From: an uncultured Microbacterium sp.
GTDB taxonomy: Bacteria; Actinomycetota; Actinomycetes; Actinomycetales; Microbacteriaceae
DNA: 11,752 nucleotides
Assembly: GCA_937988695.1 (NCBI GenBank)
Contig: CALKHM010000069.1
Span: 1 to 11,752 of the forward strand
Direction of reading: 5' to 3'
Notes under the pieces: generated by a model
What the model saw: only the letters and a program-made list of their open reading frames with translations
Database searches by the model: none
What the model was told of the DNA's origin: nothing
Shown here: positions 1-6,484 of the stretch, piece after piece
How the letters are laid out: each line of letters starts with the position of its first letter
Numbering within the stretch: the stretch's first letter is position 1
Program-made: the position numbers and the translations under genes

Positions 1-28
1 CTTTCCCTACACGACGCTCTTCCGATCT
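1..28. other. Illumina TruSeq read-1 adapter remnant (not genomic)
   Basis: The first 28 bases match the end of the TruSeq universal adapter, finishing in GCTCTTCCGATCT directly before coding sequence. In the contig this is the reverse complement of read-through adapter, so it marks an artificial contig end. Genomic sequence begins at about base 29, in the middle of an ABC ATPase P-loop. Confidence 0.98.
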
Positions 29-597
29 GTTCGGGCAAGTCCACCCTGATGAACATCCTGGGCTGCCTGGACGTGCTCACCGAGGGCTCGTACCGGCTGG
101 GCGGCAAGGATGTCGAGCAGCTCAGCGAGGTGGCGCTGGCGAGGGTGCGCAACCAGCAGATCGGCTTCGTGTTCCAGCAGTTCCACCTGCTGCCGAGCCT
201 GTCAGCCGTGCGCAACGTCGAGCTTCCCCTGGTGTACGGTCGGGTGGACAAGGCGCAGCGGCGCGAGCGGGCCGAGCTCGCGCTGGAGCGCGTCGGGCTC
301 GGCGACCGGCTGCACAACCGGCCCGGTGAACTGTCCGGAGGCCAGCAGCAGCGAGTGGCGGTGGCCCGGGCGCTGGCGGGCGATCCGACGATGATCCTGG
401 CCGACGAGCCGACCGGAAACCTCGACTCGGTGTCCACCGAGGAGGTGCTCGGGCTGTTCGACCAGCTGCACGAGGCGGGCCGCACGATCGTGCTCATCAC
501 CCACGAGCACGATGTCGCGCGACATGCGCGGCGCATGATCACGGTCCGCGACGGGCTCATCGTCTCCGACGCCGCGACCGAGGAGGTGGCCGCGTGA
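29..597 (+). CDS. ABC transporter ATP-binding protein, MacB/LolD type (5'-truncated)
   Basis: This is the nucleotide-binding subunit that powers the adjacent FtsX-type permease, probably in a mechanotransmission-type (MacB/LolCDE-like) transporter at the cytoplasmic membrane. The frame opens inside Walker A, with codons 31-48 reading SGKSTL, followed by MNILGCLD typical of this family. Further on come the Q-loop (FVFQQFHLLP), the signature motif LSGGQQQRVAVARAL, Walker B with catalytic Glu (MILADEPTGNLD) and the H-loop (LITHEHDVA). About 188 codons are present; family members are usually 220-250 residues, so roughly the first 40 are lost at the adapter junction. The ATG at 49 is the internal Met after the P-loop and not a start. 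The stop overlaps the permease start (GTGA), which implies translational coupling. The ATPase identity is certain; the substrate is unknown. Confidence 0.95.
581..586 (+). promoter_or_regulatory. Ribosome binding site of the permease gene
   Basis: A perfect AGGAGG lies 7 nt before the GTG at 594, inside the end of the ATPase gene. It supports the GTG start that overlaps the ATPase stop codon. Confidence 0.75.
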
Positions 598-1826
598 ACT
601 GGTCCGAGACGCTGGCGACCTCGTGGCACGCCATCCGCTCGCACACGCTGCGTTCCCTGCTGACCGTGCTGGGCATCCTCGTCGGCATCGCCGCCGTCGT
701 CGTGACGGTGGGGCTGGGCCTGGGCACGCAGAAGGACGTCAGCGCCCAGATCAGCGCCCTGGGCAGCAATCTGCTGATCGTCTCCCCCGGCTCGAGCACC
801 GACTCCAGCGGCATCCGCGGTGGCTTCGGCTCGGCCGCGACGTTGAAGGCCACGGATGCCGAAGCCCTCGAGTCGTCCATCGCGGCCCCGGACGTGGCCG
901 CCGTCGCCCCCGAGAAGAGCTCCTCGCTGTCGTTGGCGGCCGGCACCACGAACTGGACCACGACAGTCACCGGCACGACCACCTCCTGGCCGAAGGTGCG
1001 CTCGCGCACGCTCGCGACCGGCTCGTTCTTCACCTCGGCGCAGTACGACGACGAGGCACACGTGGCGGTGATCGGACCGGAGACCGCCACCGAGCTGTTC
1101 GGCACCACGGCCGTGGTCGGCCAGTCCGTCACGATCGACGGCACCGACTTCCAGATCATCGGCGTCCTGGCCCCGGCCGGCTCCAGCTCGTCGACGAACC
1201 TCGACGACGTCGCGATCATCCCGCTGTCGACGGCGGCCGACACCGTCATGGGCGGCACGAACGCCGACAGCGTGTCGACGATCTACGTCAAGGCGGCATC
1301 CGACGCGGTGCTCTCGGCCGCCTACCAGGAGACGACGACGATCCTTGACAACGTCCACGGGATCACCACCGCGTCCGCCGCCGACTTCACGGTCTCCAGC
1401 CAGGACGCCCTCGTCGACACGGCGACATCCATCTATCGCACGCTGACCGTGCTGCTGACCGGGATCGCGGCCCTGTCGCTGCTGGTGGGCGGCATCGGCG
1501 TCATGAACATCATGCTGGTCTCGGTCACCGAGCGCACCCGCGAGATCGGCCTGCGCAAGGCGCTGGGCGCACCTCCCGGCGCGATCCGTCGCCAGTTCCT
1601 CATCGAGGCTGCGATCCTGGGCCTGGGCGGCGGCGTGCTCGGGGTGGTCGTGGGGGTCGCCGCCACCTGGGTGCTGCCATCGCTCATCGGCAGCTCGGTC
1701 ATCGCCTCGGCACCCACCGTGGTGCTCGCCCTGGTCGTCGCCGTCGCGATCGGCCTCGTGTTCGGCGTGTACCCGACGACCCGGGCCGCTCGCCTGACCC
1801 CCATCGACGCACTTCGCAGCGAATGA
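594..1826 (+). CDS. ABC transporter permease, MacB/FtsX type
   Basis: This is the membrane subunit of the transporter, 410 residues long. It has the MacB layout: a first membrane segment at about residues 20-43 after a short cytoplasmic N-terminus (SHTLRSLLTVLGILVGIAAV), a long extracytoplasmic MacB_PCD-like domain at about 44-278 with the family-typical LGSNLLIVSPG, then three more membrane segments at about 283-308, 338-360 and 373-393. The FtsX signature ERTREIGLRKALGA (313-326) and the closing YPTTRAARLTPIDALR are both present. In the MacB family this domain couples ATP hydrolysis to movement of the periplasmic domain rather than forming a classic channel. The GTG start overlaps the upstream stop and has a strong ribosome binding site; the stop TGA overlaps a possible ATG of the next gene. 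The substrate cannot be read from the sequence. Confidence 0.95.
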   Translation: MNWSETLATSWHAIRSHTLRSLLTVLGILVGIAAVVVTVGLGLGTQKDVSAQISALGSNLLIVSPGSSTDSSGIRGGFGSAATLKATDAEALESSIAAPDVAAVAPEKSSSLSLAAGTTNWTTTVTGTTTSWPKVRSRTLATGSFFTSAQYDDEAHVAVIGPETATELFGTTAVVGQSVTIDGTDFQIIGVLAPAGSSSSTNLDDVAIIPLSTAADTVMGGTNADSVSTIYVKAASDAVLSAAYQETTTILDNVHGITTASAADFTVSSQDALVDTATSIYRTLTVLLTGIAALSLLVGGIGVMNIMLVSVTERTREIGLRKALGAPPGAIRRQFLIEAAILGLGGGVLGVVVGVAATWVLPSLIGSSVIASAPTVVLALVVAVAIGLVFGVYPTTRAARLTPIDALRSE

Positions 1827-1843
1827 CGAAAGCAGAGACAGCC

Positions 1844-2677
1844 ATGCGAACCCCTCACGCCCCCCGACGCCGTACCGCCCTGGTCGCCTCCCTGCTGGGT
1901 GGCGCCGCCGTCGTGCTGGCCCTGGCCGGATGCGCGGCCACCGCCATGGTCGCCCCCACTCCGGCGAGGTCCGTACAGGCACGGCAGGGCGCCGGCGGCC
2001 CGAACGGCCAAGGCCGCGGCGGGGTGTTCGGGCTCATCGCCGCCGCGCAGAACGGCGTGCTGCAGGTGCAGGGCGACGGCGAGCAGACCACCGTGCGCTA
2101 CACCGGCGCCACCACCGTGCAGCGCGCGACGACGCAGAAGGCGTCGGCCATCGCGATCGGCGACTGCATCATGGCGGTCACCACGCGGAATGCGGATGCC
2201 GCGACCTCGATCACGGTCACCGCGGCCAGCGCCGGCGGCACGTGCACGAACGGATTCGGCGGATTCGGCGGATCACGACCGAGCGGCGCTCCCACCGCCC
2301 TTCCCTCGCCCGGCGCGTCGTACAGCGGCAGAGGCGGCGGGTTCGGGCGGGTCACGACGGGCAAGGTCATCGCGGCGACCGCCTCGTCGCTGACCGTGCA
2401 GGCCACCGCGCGCGATGGATCGACCACCTCCGAGAAGGTCGCCTTGTCGTCTGCCACGACCGTGACGGTCACGAAAGCCGCCTCCGTGAAGGACATCGCA
2501 CGGGGACTGTGCGTGCGCGCGAACGGGAAGGCCGACGACAAGGGCGGATTCGATGCCACGTCGCTGACGCTGTCTGCCGCGTCGTCGGACGGCACCTGCA
2601 CGTCGGGGTTCGGCTTCGTCGGACGCGGCCAGCGGCCCGGCACCGGACAGACCGGCACAGGGACGACGAATGGCTGA
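1844..2677 (+). CDS. Lipoprotein with two DUF5666-like repeats
   Basis: This is a predicted lipid-anchored extracellular protein of 277 residues. The signal peptide has a basic n-region (MRTPHAPRRR), a hydrophobic core and a lipobox LAGC, so lipidation would fall on Cys30. The mature part contains two similar units of about 80-90 residues, each a small-beta-strand pattern (a GxVxxxxxxxLTVQ-like start, a Thr-rich strand, then G-D/L-C and a GTCT-GFG ending). Each unit holds two cysteines, so one disulfide per unit is plausible. The pattern resembles DUF5666, whose function is unknown. A start at 1823 (ATGA overlap with the permease stop) adds seven residues; I prefer 1844 because it gives a more typical signal n-region, but neither start has a clear ribosome binding site. 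Its position between permease and adaptor suggests an accessory part of the transporter, which is inference. Confidence 0.85.
   Translation: MRTPHAPRRRTALVASLLGGAAVVLALAGCAATAMVAPTPARSVQARQGAGGPNGQGRGGVFGLIAAAQNGVLQVQGDGEQTTVRYTGATTVQRATTQKASAIAIGDCIMAVTTRNADAATSITVTAASAGGTCTNGFGGFGGSRPSGAPTALPSPGASYSGRGGGFGRVTTGKVIAATASSLTVQATARDGSTTSEKVALSSATTVTVTKAASVKDIARGLCVRANGKADDKGGFDATSLTLSAASSDGTCTSGFGFVGRGQRPGTGQTGTGTTNG
2024..2620 (+). repeat. Internal duplication encoding two DUF5666-like units
   Basis: Two protein repeats are encoded at about 2024-2263 and 2342-2620. They share the ending [ST]xTxxAAS-x2-GTCT-x-GFG and an equally placed earlier cysteine (GDC in the first, GLC in the second). A Gly/Pro/Ser-rich linker separates them. 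Similarity is clear at protein level but diverged at DNA level, so the duplication looks old. Confidence 0.7.
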
Positions 2678-4496
2678 CGACATCGCACAAGACCACTCGC
2701 GACACGGACTGGCAAGGCTCCTCGCGTCGCCGCGACATCGGCTCATCGCGGGCGGCCTCGCGGCTGTCCTGGTGATCGCCACCGGCACGGGCGTCGCCTT
2801 CGCGACGACCCGTGGCGAAGGCGGGCGCTACCGCACTGCCCTCGCCACGCTCGGCGACGTCTCCGAGACGCTGGCCCTGACCGGCCAGGTGTCCTCGGCC
2901 GACAGCGCCGCCGCCGCGTTCCAGGTCTCGGGCACCGTCGGCTCGGTGCTGGTCGCGCTCGGCGACAAGGTCACGGCGGGCCAGAAGCTCGCAACGCTCG
3001 ATGGGACGTCGCTGCACGACGCCGTGACCACGGCACAGAACGCCCTCGCCACGGCGCAGCAACAGCTGGAAGACGACCTGGACGCGCAGAACACCGGCAC
3101 GACCTCGCCCTCCGCGTCGGACTCGGCGGCGACGGCGACGCCCTCCGCGACGGGTCCTTCGACCTCCCGCCCGGCGGCGTCCTCCGCTCCGTCCGCCCGC
3201 GGTGCGCTGACGGCCGCGCAGAAGATGGTCGAGGCCGCGCAGAAGACGCTGCTCGCTCAGTACGCCGTCTCCTCCCAGGCCCAGTCCGCGTCCGGGCAGG
3301 CGGCGGCAGCCGCGCAGCAGGTCTGCGCCCCGTTCCTCGAGGCGAAGATCAGCACGGCCGGCACCCCGACGGCATCCGCGTCGCCCTCACCGACCCCGGA
3401 CGGCACTGCGGCGCCGGAGGGCACAACGACGAGCGGAAGCTCGTCATCGGACATGTTGGCCGCCACCCCGTCGCTGCTCACCGACTGCCAATCCTCGATC
3501 ACCGGCACGCTGGCCGCGCAGAAGGCCACCGCTGCCGCCCAGGAGCGGCTGCAGTCGGATGCGACGGCGCTCGACGACGCCGTCGCTGCCCTGCAGAAGG
3601 CGACGCTCGCGAGCGATGCGCGCACCACCACGACCCCCACTCCCTCGGCGAGCCAGGGCTCGTCGCCTCGGACGTCGTCATCGACGGGTGGCAGGACCGT
3701 CACCGCCGAGCAGATTCTCGCCGATCGCGCGCGGATCGACTCCGACCAGGCGGCGGTGGCCGTGGCACAGCAGAACCTCGGGTTCACGACGTTGACCAGT
3801 CCCATCGCCGGCACGGTCGTCGATGTCGCGCTGACCGCCGGTCAGGCCGTGTCGGCGTCGTCGGCCTCCGCGACCATCACCGTGCAGGGCGACGGCGGAT
3901 ATATCGTGACCTCGACAGTCCCCCTGGCGAAGATCGCGAAGGTGCACAACGGCCAGAAGACGCAGATCGTGCTGCCGGCGTTCGGCAAGACCTACGCGGG
4001 AACCATCGCCTCGGTCGGCGTTGCGAACGTCTCGCAGACATCCACGCCCTCGTACTCGGTCACGGTGGCCGTCGATGCCGGAGGCGACGCGCTGCGCATC
4101 GGCGCGACCGCCCGCGCCACGGTCACCGTCGCCACCGCGCAGAATGTGCTGACGGTGCCGACCTCGGCCGTGACCTTCTCGGGATCGGACGCCTCCGTGC
4201 GGGTGCTGAGGGACGGCAGCGCGATCCGCACCGCCGTCGAGGTCGGTGCCGTCGGCGCCGAGCGTATCGAGGTCGCCAAGGGCCTGACCGCCGGAGAGCC
4301 CGTGGTGCTCGCCGACCTCGACGAGCAGATCGCCACCGGTTCCAGCAACGGCCTGACCGGGTTGAACGGGACGCGGCGGTTCCGCAGCTTCTCCGGCACG
4401 GGTCTCATCGGCAGCGGGTTGACGGGAACCGGCCTCACCGGAACAGGGTTCGCCCGCACCGGGGCGGGAACCGGCACTGCCCGCACCGGCGGGTGA
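2670..4496 (+). CDS. HlyD/MacA-type efflux adaptor with low-complexity linkers
   Basis: This 608-residue protein is anchored by one N-terminal membrane segment (about 25-47). It has a first half of a biotinyl-lipoyl-like domain (about 62-112, with VSGTVGSVLVALGDKVTAGQ), a helical region (about 115-370), the second lipoyl half (about 372-408, with TSPIAGTVVDVALTAGQAV), a beta-barrel domain (410-488) and a membrane-proximal domain (490-555). This order is that of HlyD/MacA/YknX adaptors, which link an ABC permease to the exterior. Unlike typical members of about 350-400 residues, the helical region is broken by three Ser/Thr/Pro/Ala-rich linkers (about 142-178, 229-262, 316-343). Its only two cysteines (219, 273) bracket the middle linker. 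The C-terminus is a Gly/Thr-rich tail. The start overlaps the lipoprotein stop by 8 bp, and AGGGA at 2659-2663 is a fair ribosome binding site. The stop lies 13 bp from the convergent recX stop. Confidence 0.9.
   Translation: MADDIAQDHSRHGLARLLASPRHRLIAGGLAAVLVIATGTGVAFATTRGEGGRYRTALATLGDVSETLALTGQVSSADSAAAAFQVSGTVGSVLVALGDKVTAGQKLATLDGTSLHDAVTTAQNALATAQQQLEDDLDAQNTGTTSPSASDSAATATPSATGPSTSRPAASSAPSARGALTAAQKMVEAAQKTLLAQYAVSSQAQSASGQAAAAAQQVCAPFLEAKISTAGTPTASASPSPTPDGTAAPEGTTTSGSSSSDMLAATPSLLTDCQSSITGTLAAQKATAAAQERLQSDATALDDAVAALQKATLASDARTTTTPTPSASQGSSPRTSSSTGGRTVTAEQILADRARIDSDQAAVAVAQQNLGFTTLTSPIAGTVVDVALTAGQAVSASSASATITVQGDGGYIVTSTVPLAKIAKVHNGQKTQIVLPAFGKTYAGTIASVGVANVSQTSTPSYSVTVAVDAGGDALRIGATARATVTVATAQNVLTVPTSAVTFSGSDASVRVLRDGSAIRTAVEVGAVGAERIEVAKGLTAGEPVVLADLDEQIATGSSNGLTGLNGTRRFRSFSGTGLIGSGLTGTGLTGTGFARTGAGTGTARTGG
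4395..4493 (+). repeat. Gly/Thr pentapeptide-like repeat tail of the adaptor
   Basis: The last 33 residues of the adaptor are a GTGLx-type low-complexity tail (GTGLI, GSGLT, GTGLT, GTGF, then GAGTGT), encoded by imperfect 15-bp DNA repeats. Nothing comparable is part of the canonical adaptor fold. Confidence 0.7.
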
Positions 4497-4507
4497 CGCT
4501 CACACCG
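4490..4507. terminator. Possible bidirectional hairpin between convergent genes
   Basis: The segment holds CGGGTGA, a 3-nt loop CGC, then TCAC and CCG around one bulged A, giving a 7-bp stem. It spans the adaptor stop codon and ends just before the recX stop. No T-tract follows on either strand, so intrinsic termination is only a possibility. Confidence 0.3.
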
Positions 4508-4509
4508 GC

Positions 4510-5160
4510 TCAGAGCTCGTCGAGTGCCCGCCGTGCGGCGTCCAGCGCCGCGCCCCCGTAACCGCGCCGTGCCAGCTGCCCGGCCAGCCGGCGCAACGCG
4601 ACGTCATGCTCGAGGCCGCGCATCGTGCGCGCCTTCTGCCGCGCGAACTCCAGTGCTCGTTCGGCGTCGTCGTCGGGCAATGCGGCCAGCACGGCATCGG
4701 TCACGTCGCGCGGGATGCCGCGCTTGGCGAGACTCTGCGCGATGACCAGGCGGCCCTGCCCCTTGCGCTCCGCCGCGCCACGGGCCAGCTGCTCTGCCAG
4801 CGCCAGATCGTCGAGATATCCGCGCCGGACGAACACGTGCAGCAGAGTGTCGATGTCGTGCGGCTCGAGATCGCGCTCGGCGAGCACGGCACGCGCCTCC
4901 GACACCGACAGCTGTCGCGTGCGGAGCTTGCGCAGCAGATTCCGCTCGGCGATCTCCGCCTCGATCAGCGTGCACTCGTCGAAGTCGTACTCATCGTCGG
5001 CCTGGTCCTCCCAGGTGGTGTGCCACGGCGCGACGGCCCGAGCCGCCTGCCGAGCCGCATCCGCCGGCGGTCGCGGCTCATCGCCCCGCGGCTCATCGCC
5101 GAAAAGGGGGATGACGGGAGCGAGCCGATCCGGCGACCCGCTCCCGTGCTCCGAGGTCAT
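4510..5160 (-). CDS. recX: Regulatory protein RecX
   Basis: RecX binds RecA and modulates (usually inhibits) its filament growth and recombinase/coprotease activity. The 216-residue product has an acidic, proline-containing N-terminal extension (1-65), then the all-helical RecX fold of three tandem three-helix repeats. These begin at about AERNLLRKLRTRQLS (71-85), FVRRGYLDDLALAEQLA (110-126) and ERALEFARQKARTMRG (167-182). The repeats carry the usual RecX hallmarks: xxxLL..R..S, RGYLDD..LA and R.L..RG. The ATG lies 2 nt after the recA stop, with no Shine-Dalgarno motif, so translation probably depends on recA. An upstream in-frame start at 5346 would overlap recA heavily and was not used. The gene shares the SOS-controlled recA transcript. 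Confidence 0.93.
   Translation of the reverse strand: MTSEHGSGSPDRLAPVIPLFGDEPRGDEPRPPADAARQAARAVAPWHTTWEDQADDEYDFDECTLIEAEIAERNLLRKLRTRQLSVSEARAVLAERDLEPHDIDTLLHVFVRRGYLDDLALAEQLARGAAERKGQGRLVIAQSLAKRGIPRDVTDAVLAALPDDDAERALEFARQKARTMRGLEHDVALRRLAGQLARRGYGGAALDAARRALDEL
5072..5100 (-). repeat. 15-bp tandem duplication in recX
   Basis: The 14-base string CGCGGCTCATCGCC occurs at 5072-5085 and again at 5087-5100. In RecX it encodes GDEPR twice in a row (residues 21-30) within the variable N-terminal extension. It is in frame and probably neutral. Confidence 0.8.
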
Positions 5161-5162
5161 GA

Positions 5163-6215
5163 TCAAGCGGGCCGGCGCTGTGCCAGCTCGTCTTCGACCG
5201 GCGTCTCGACGGCCTTGGGCACGCCGATGCCGAGCTTCGTCTTGATCTTGTTCTCGATCTCGGCGGCGACATCCTCGTTCTTGATGAGGAAGTTGCGGGC
5301 GTTCTCCTTGCCCTGGCCCAGCTGTTCGCCCTCGTACGTGTACCACGCGCCCGACTTCTTGACGATGCCGTGCTCGACGCCGAAGTCGATGAGGCTGCCT
5401 TCGCGCGAGATGCCGACCCCGTAAAGGATGTCGAACTCCGCCTGCTTGAACGGCGGGGCCATCTTGTTCTTCACGACCTTCACCCGAGTACGGTTGCCGA
5501 CCGCGTCGGAACCGTCCTTCAGCGTCTCGATGCGCCGGATGTCCAGCCGCACCGACGCGTAGAACTTCAGCGCCTTGCCGCCGGCTGTGGTCTCGGGCGA
5601 GCCGAAGAACACGCCGATCTTCTCGCGCAGCTGGTTGATGAAGATGGCCGTGGTCCTGGTCTGGTTCAGCCCTCCGGTGAGCTTGCGGAGCGCCTGCGAC
5701 ATGAGGCGGGCCTGCAGCCCGACATGCGAGTCGCCCATCTCGCCCTCGATCTCCGCCCGCGGCACGAGCGCGGCCACGGAGTCGATGACGACCAGGTCGA
5801 TCGCGCCGGAGCGGATCAGCATGTCGGCGATCTCGAGGGCCTGCTCACCCGTGTCGGGCTGCGAGACCAGCAGCTGGTCGATGTCGACACCGAGCTTCTT
5901 GGCGTAGTCGGGGTCGAGCGCGTGCTCGGCATCGACGAACGCGGCGATGCCGCCGGCCTTTTGCACATTGGCGATCGCGTGCAGGGTGAGCGTCGTCTTG
6001 CCCGACGACTCGGGACCGTAGATCTCGATGATGCGACCGCGGGGCAGTCCGCCCACGCCGAGGGCGACATCGAGCGCGATCGATCCGGTGGGGATGACCT
6101 CGACCGGCGCGCGCTCGTCGCTGCCCAGGCGCATGACCGAGCCCTTCCCGAACTGTCGGTCGATCTGCGCGAGGGCCGATTCCAGGGCCTTCTCGCGGTC
6201 TGCTGGTGTGGGCAT
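5163..6215 (-). CDS. recA: Recombinase RecA
   Basis: RecA is the ATP-dependent DNA strand-exchange protein and the coprotease that triggers LexA self-cleavage. At 350 residues it has the normal length. Visible motifs are Walker A GPESSGKT (67-74), catalytic Glu97 in VDAEH, Walker B LVVID (141-145), the L1 segment around EGEMGDSHVGLQAR, and the L2 segment QLREKIGVFFGSPETTAGG (195-213). The C-terminal domain and an acidic end (ETPVEDEL) follow. There is no intein, unlike some mycobacterial RecA proteins. The start MPTPADREKALESAL matches the family, and AAGGAG lies 6 nt upstream. An in-frame start 56 codons earlier was rejected. recX follows after 2 nt. A LexA box about 225 nt upstream implies SOS induction. 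Confidence 0.98.
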   Translation of the reverse strand: MPTPADREKALESALAQIDRQFGKGSVMRLGSDERAPVEVIPTGSIALDVALGVGGLPRGRIIEIYGPESSGKTTLTLHAIANVQKAGGIAAFVDAEHALDPDYAKKLGVDIDQLLVSQPDTGEQALEIADMLIRSGAIDLVVIDSVAALVPRAEIEGEMGDSHVGLQARLMSQALRKLTGGLNQTRTTAIFINQLREKIGVFFGSPETTAGGKALKFYASVRLDIRRIETLKDGSDAVGNRTRVKVVKNKMAPPFKQAEFDILYGVGISREGSLIDFGVEHGIVKKSGAWYTYEGEQLGQGKENARNFLIKNEDVAAEIENKIKTKLGIGVPKAVETPVEDELAQRRPA

Positions 6216-6221
6216 GACATG

Positions 6222-6227
6222 CTCCTT
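6222..6227 (-). promoter_or_regulatory. Ribosome binding site of recA
   Basis: AAGGAG on the minus strand lies 6 nt before the ATG at 6215. It decides the start in favour of MPTPADREK over the longer open frame. A nearby ATG (6218-6220) is out of frame. Confidence 0.8.
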
Positions 6228-6241
6228 CTGCACTCGTCCGT

Positions 6242-6258
6242 CGGCGGACCGACCGCCG
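6242..6258 (-). promoter_or_regulatory. Small hairpin just upstream of the recA ribosome binding site
   Basis: A perfect 6-bp inverted repeat CGGCGG/CCGCCG with a 5-nt loop lies about 15 nt upstream of the recA Shine-Dalgarno sequence in the leader. It could affect translation initiation. Such short GC-rich stems also arise by chance in this genome. Confidence 0.3.
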
Positions 6259-6340
6259 CGGTTCTCCGTCGCCTGTAGGCTGTCGCGACCCGCCCCGGAT
6301 GGGCCGGATGCTGCGACAAGGCGTAGGTGTCGTTCGACGC

Positions 6341-6398
6341 TGTCCACGGTACGGACGGGCTCCGACATCGGATGCCGGATCACGCCGATCCGTGGACA
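6341..6398 (-). promoter_or_regulatory. Inverted repeats in the recA leader
   Basis: A perfect 9-bp inverted repeat has arms TGTCCACGG (6341-6349) and CCGTGGACA (6390-6398) around a 40-nt interior. Inside, ATCGG (6367-6371) pairs with CCGAT (6385-6389), which stacks directly on the 6390-6398 arm. An alternative 6-bp stem CGGATC/GATCCG (6376-6381 with 6387-6392) overlaps that same arm and so excludes the long pairing locally. In the recA transcript this lies about 125-185 nt before the start codon. A structured leader is plausible; no known RNA family was recognised. Confidence 0.4.
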
Positions 6399-6425
6399 AG
6401 AGCCTTCGCGACTCCACTGTGCAGG

Positions 6426-6455
6426 AGCCTACGCGCTCCTCGAACGCATCTTCGA
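6426..6455 (-). promoter_or_regulatory. Predicted recA promoter with overlapping LexA (SOS) box
   Basis: TCGAACGCATCTTCGA at 6440-6455 matches the actinobacterial LexA box TCGAAC-N4-GTTCGA at all positions but one (C for G). On the recA strand it overlaps a weak -35 (TCGAAG, 6455-6450) and the spacer before a -10-like TAGGCT (6431-6426). That would place the transcription start near 6419 and give a leader of about 200 nt. The box is strongly supported; the -10/-35 assignment is tentative. Confidence 0.8.
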
Positions 6456-6484
6456 CGACACGCCGCCGGAGAATGCCCGCTGTG

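Noticed and set aside
2254..2272. Tandem 9-bp repeat (GGATTCGGC) in the lipoprotein gene
   Set aside because: It only encodes a short Gly-Phe-Gly linker and is a normal consequence of codon choice in a Gly-rich segment.
5161..5346. A 62-codon N-terminal extension of RecX
   Set aside because: It would lie wholly inside the 3' end of recA in another frame; the ATG at 5160 follows the recA stop directly as in other recA-recX operons.
5370..6278. An open frame of about 300 codons opposite recA
   Set aside because: It is an antisense shadow with composition typical of GC-skewed codons; recA on the minus strand is unequivocal.
6216..6383. A 56-codon N-terminal extension of RecA
   Set aside because: The extension lacks homology to RecA, lies in the leader, and the ATG at 6215 has a good ribosome binding site and gives the family-typical N-terminus.
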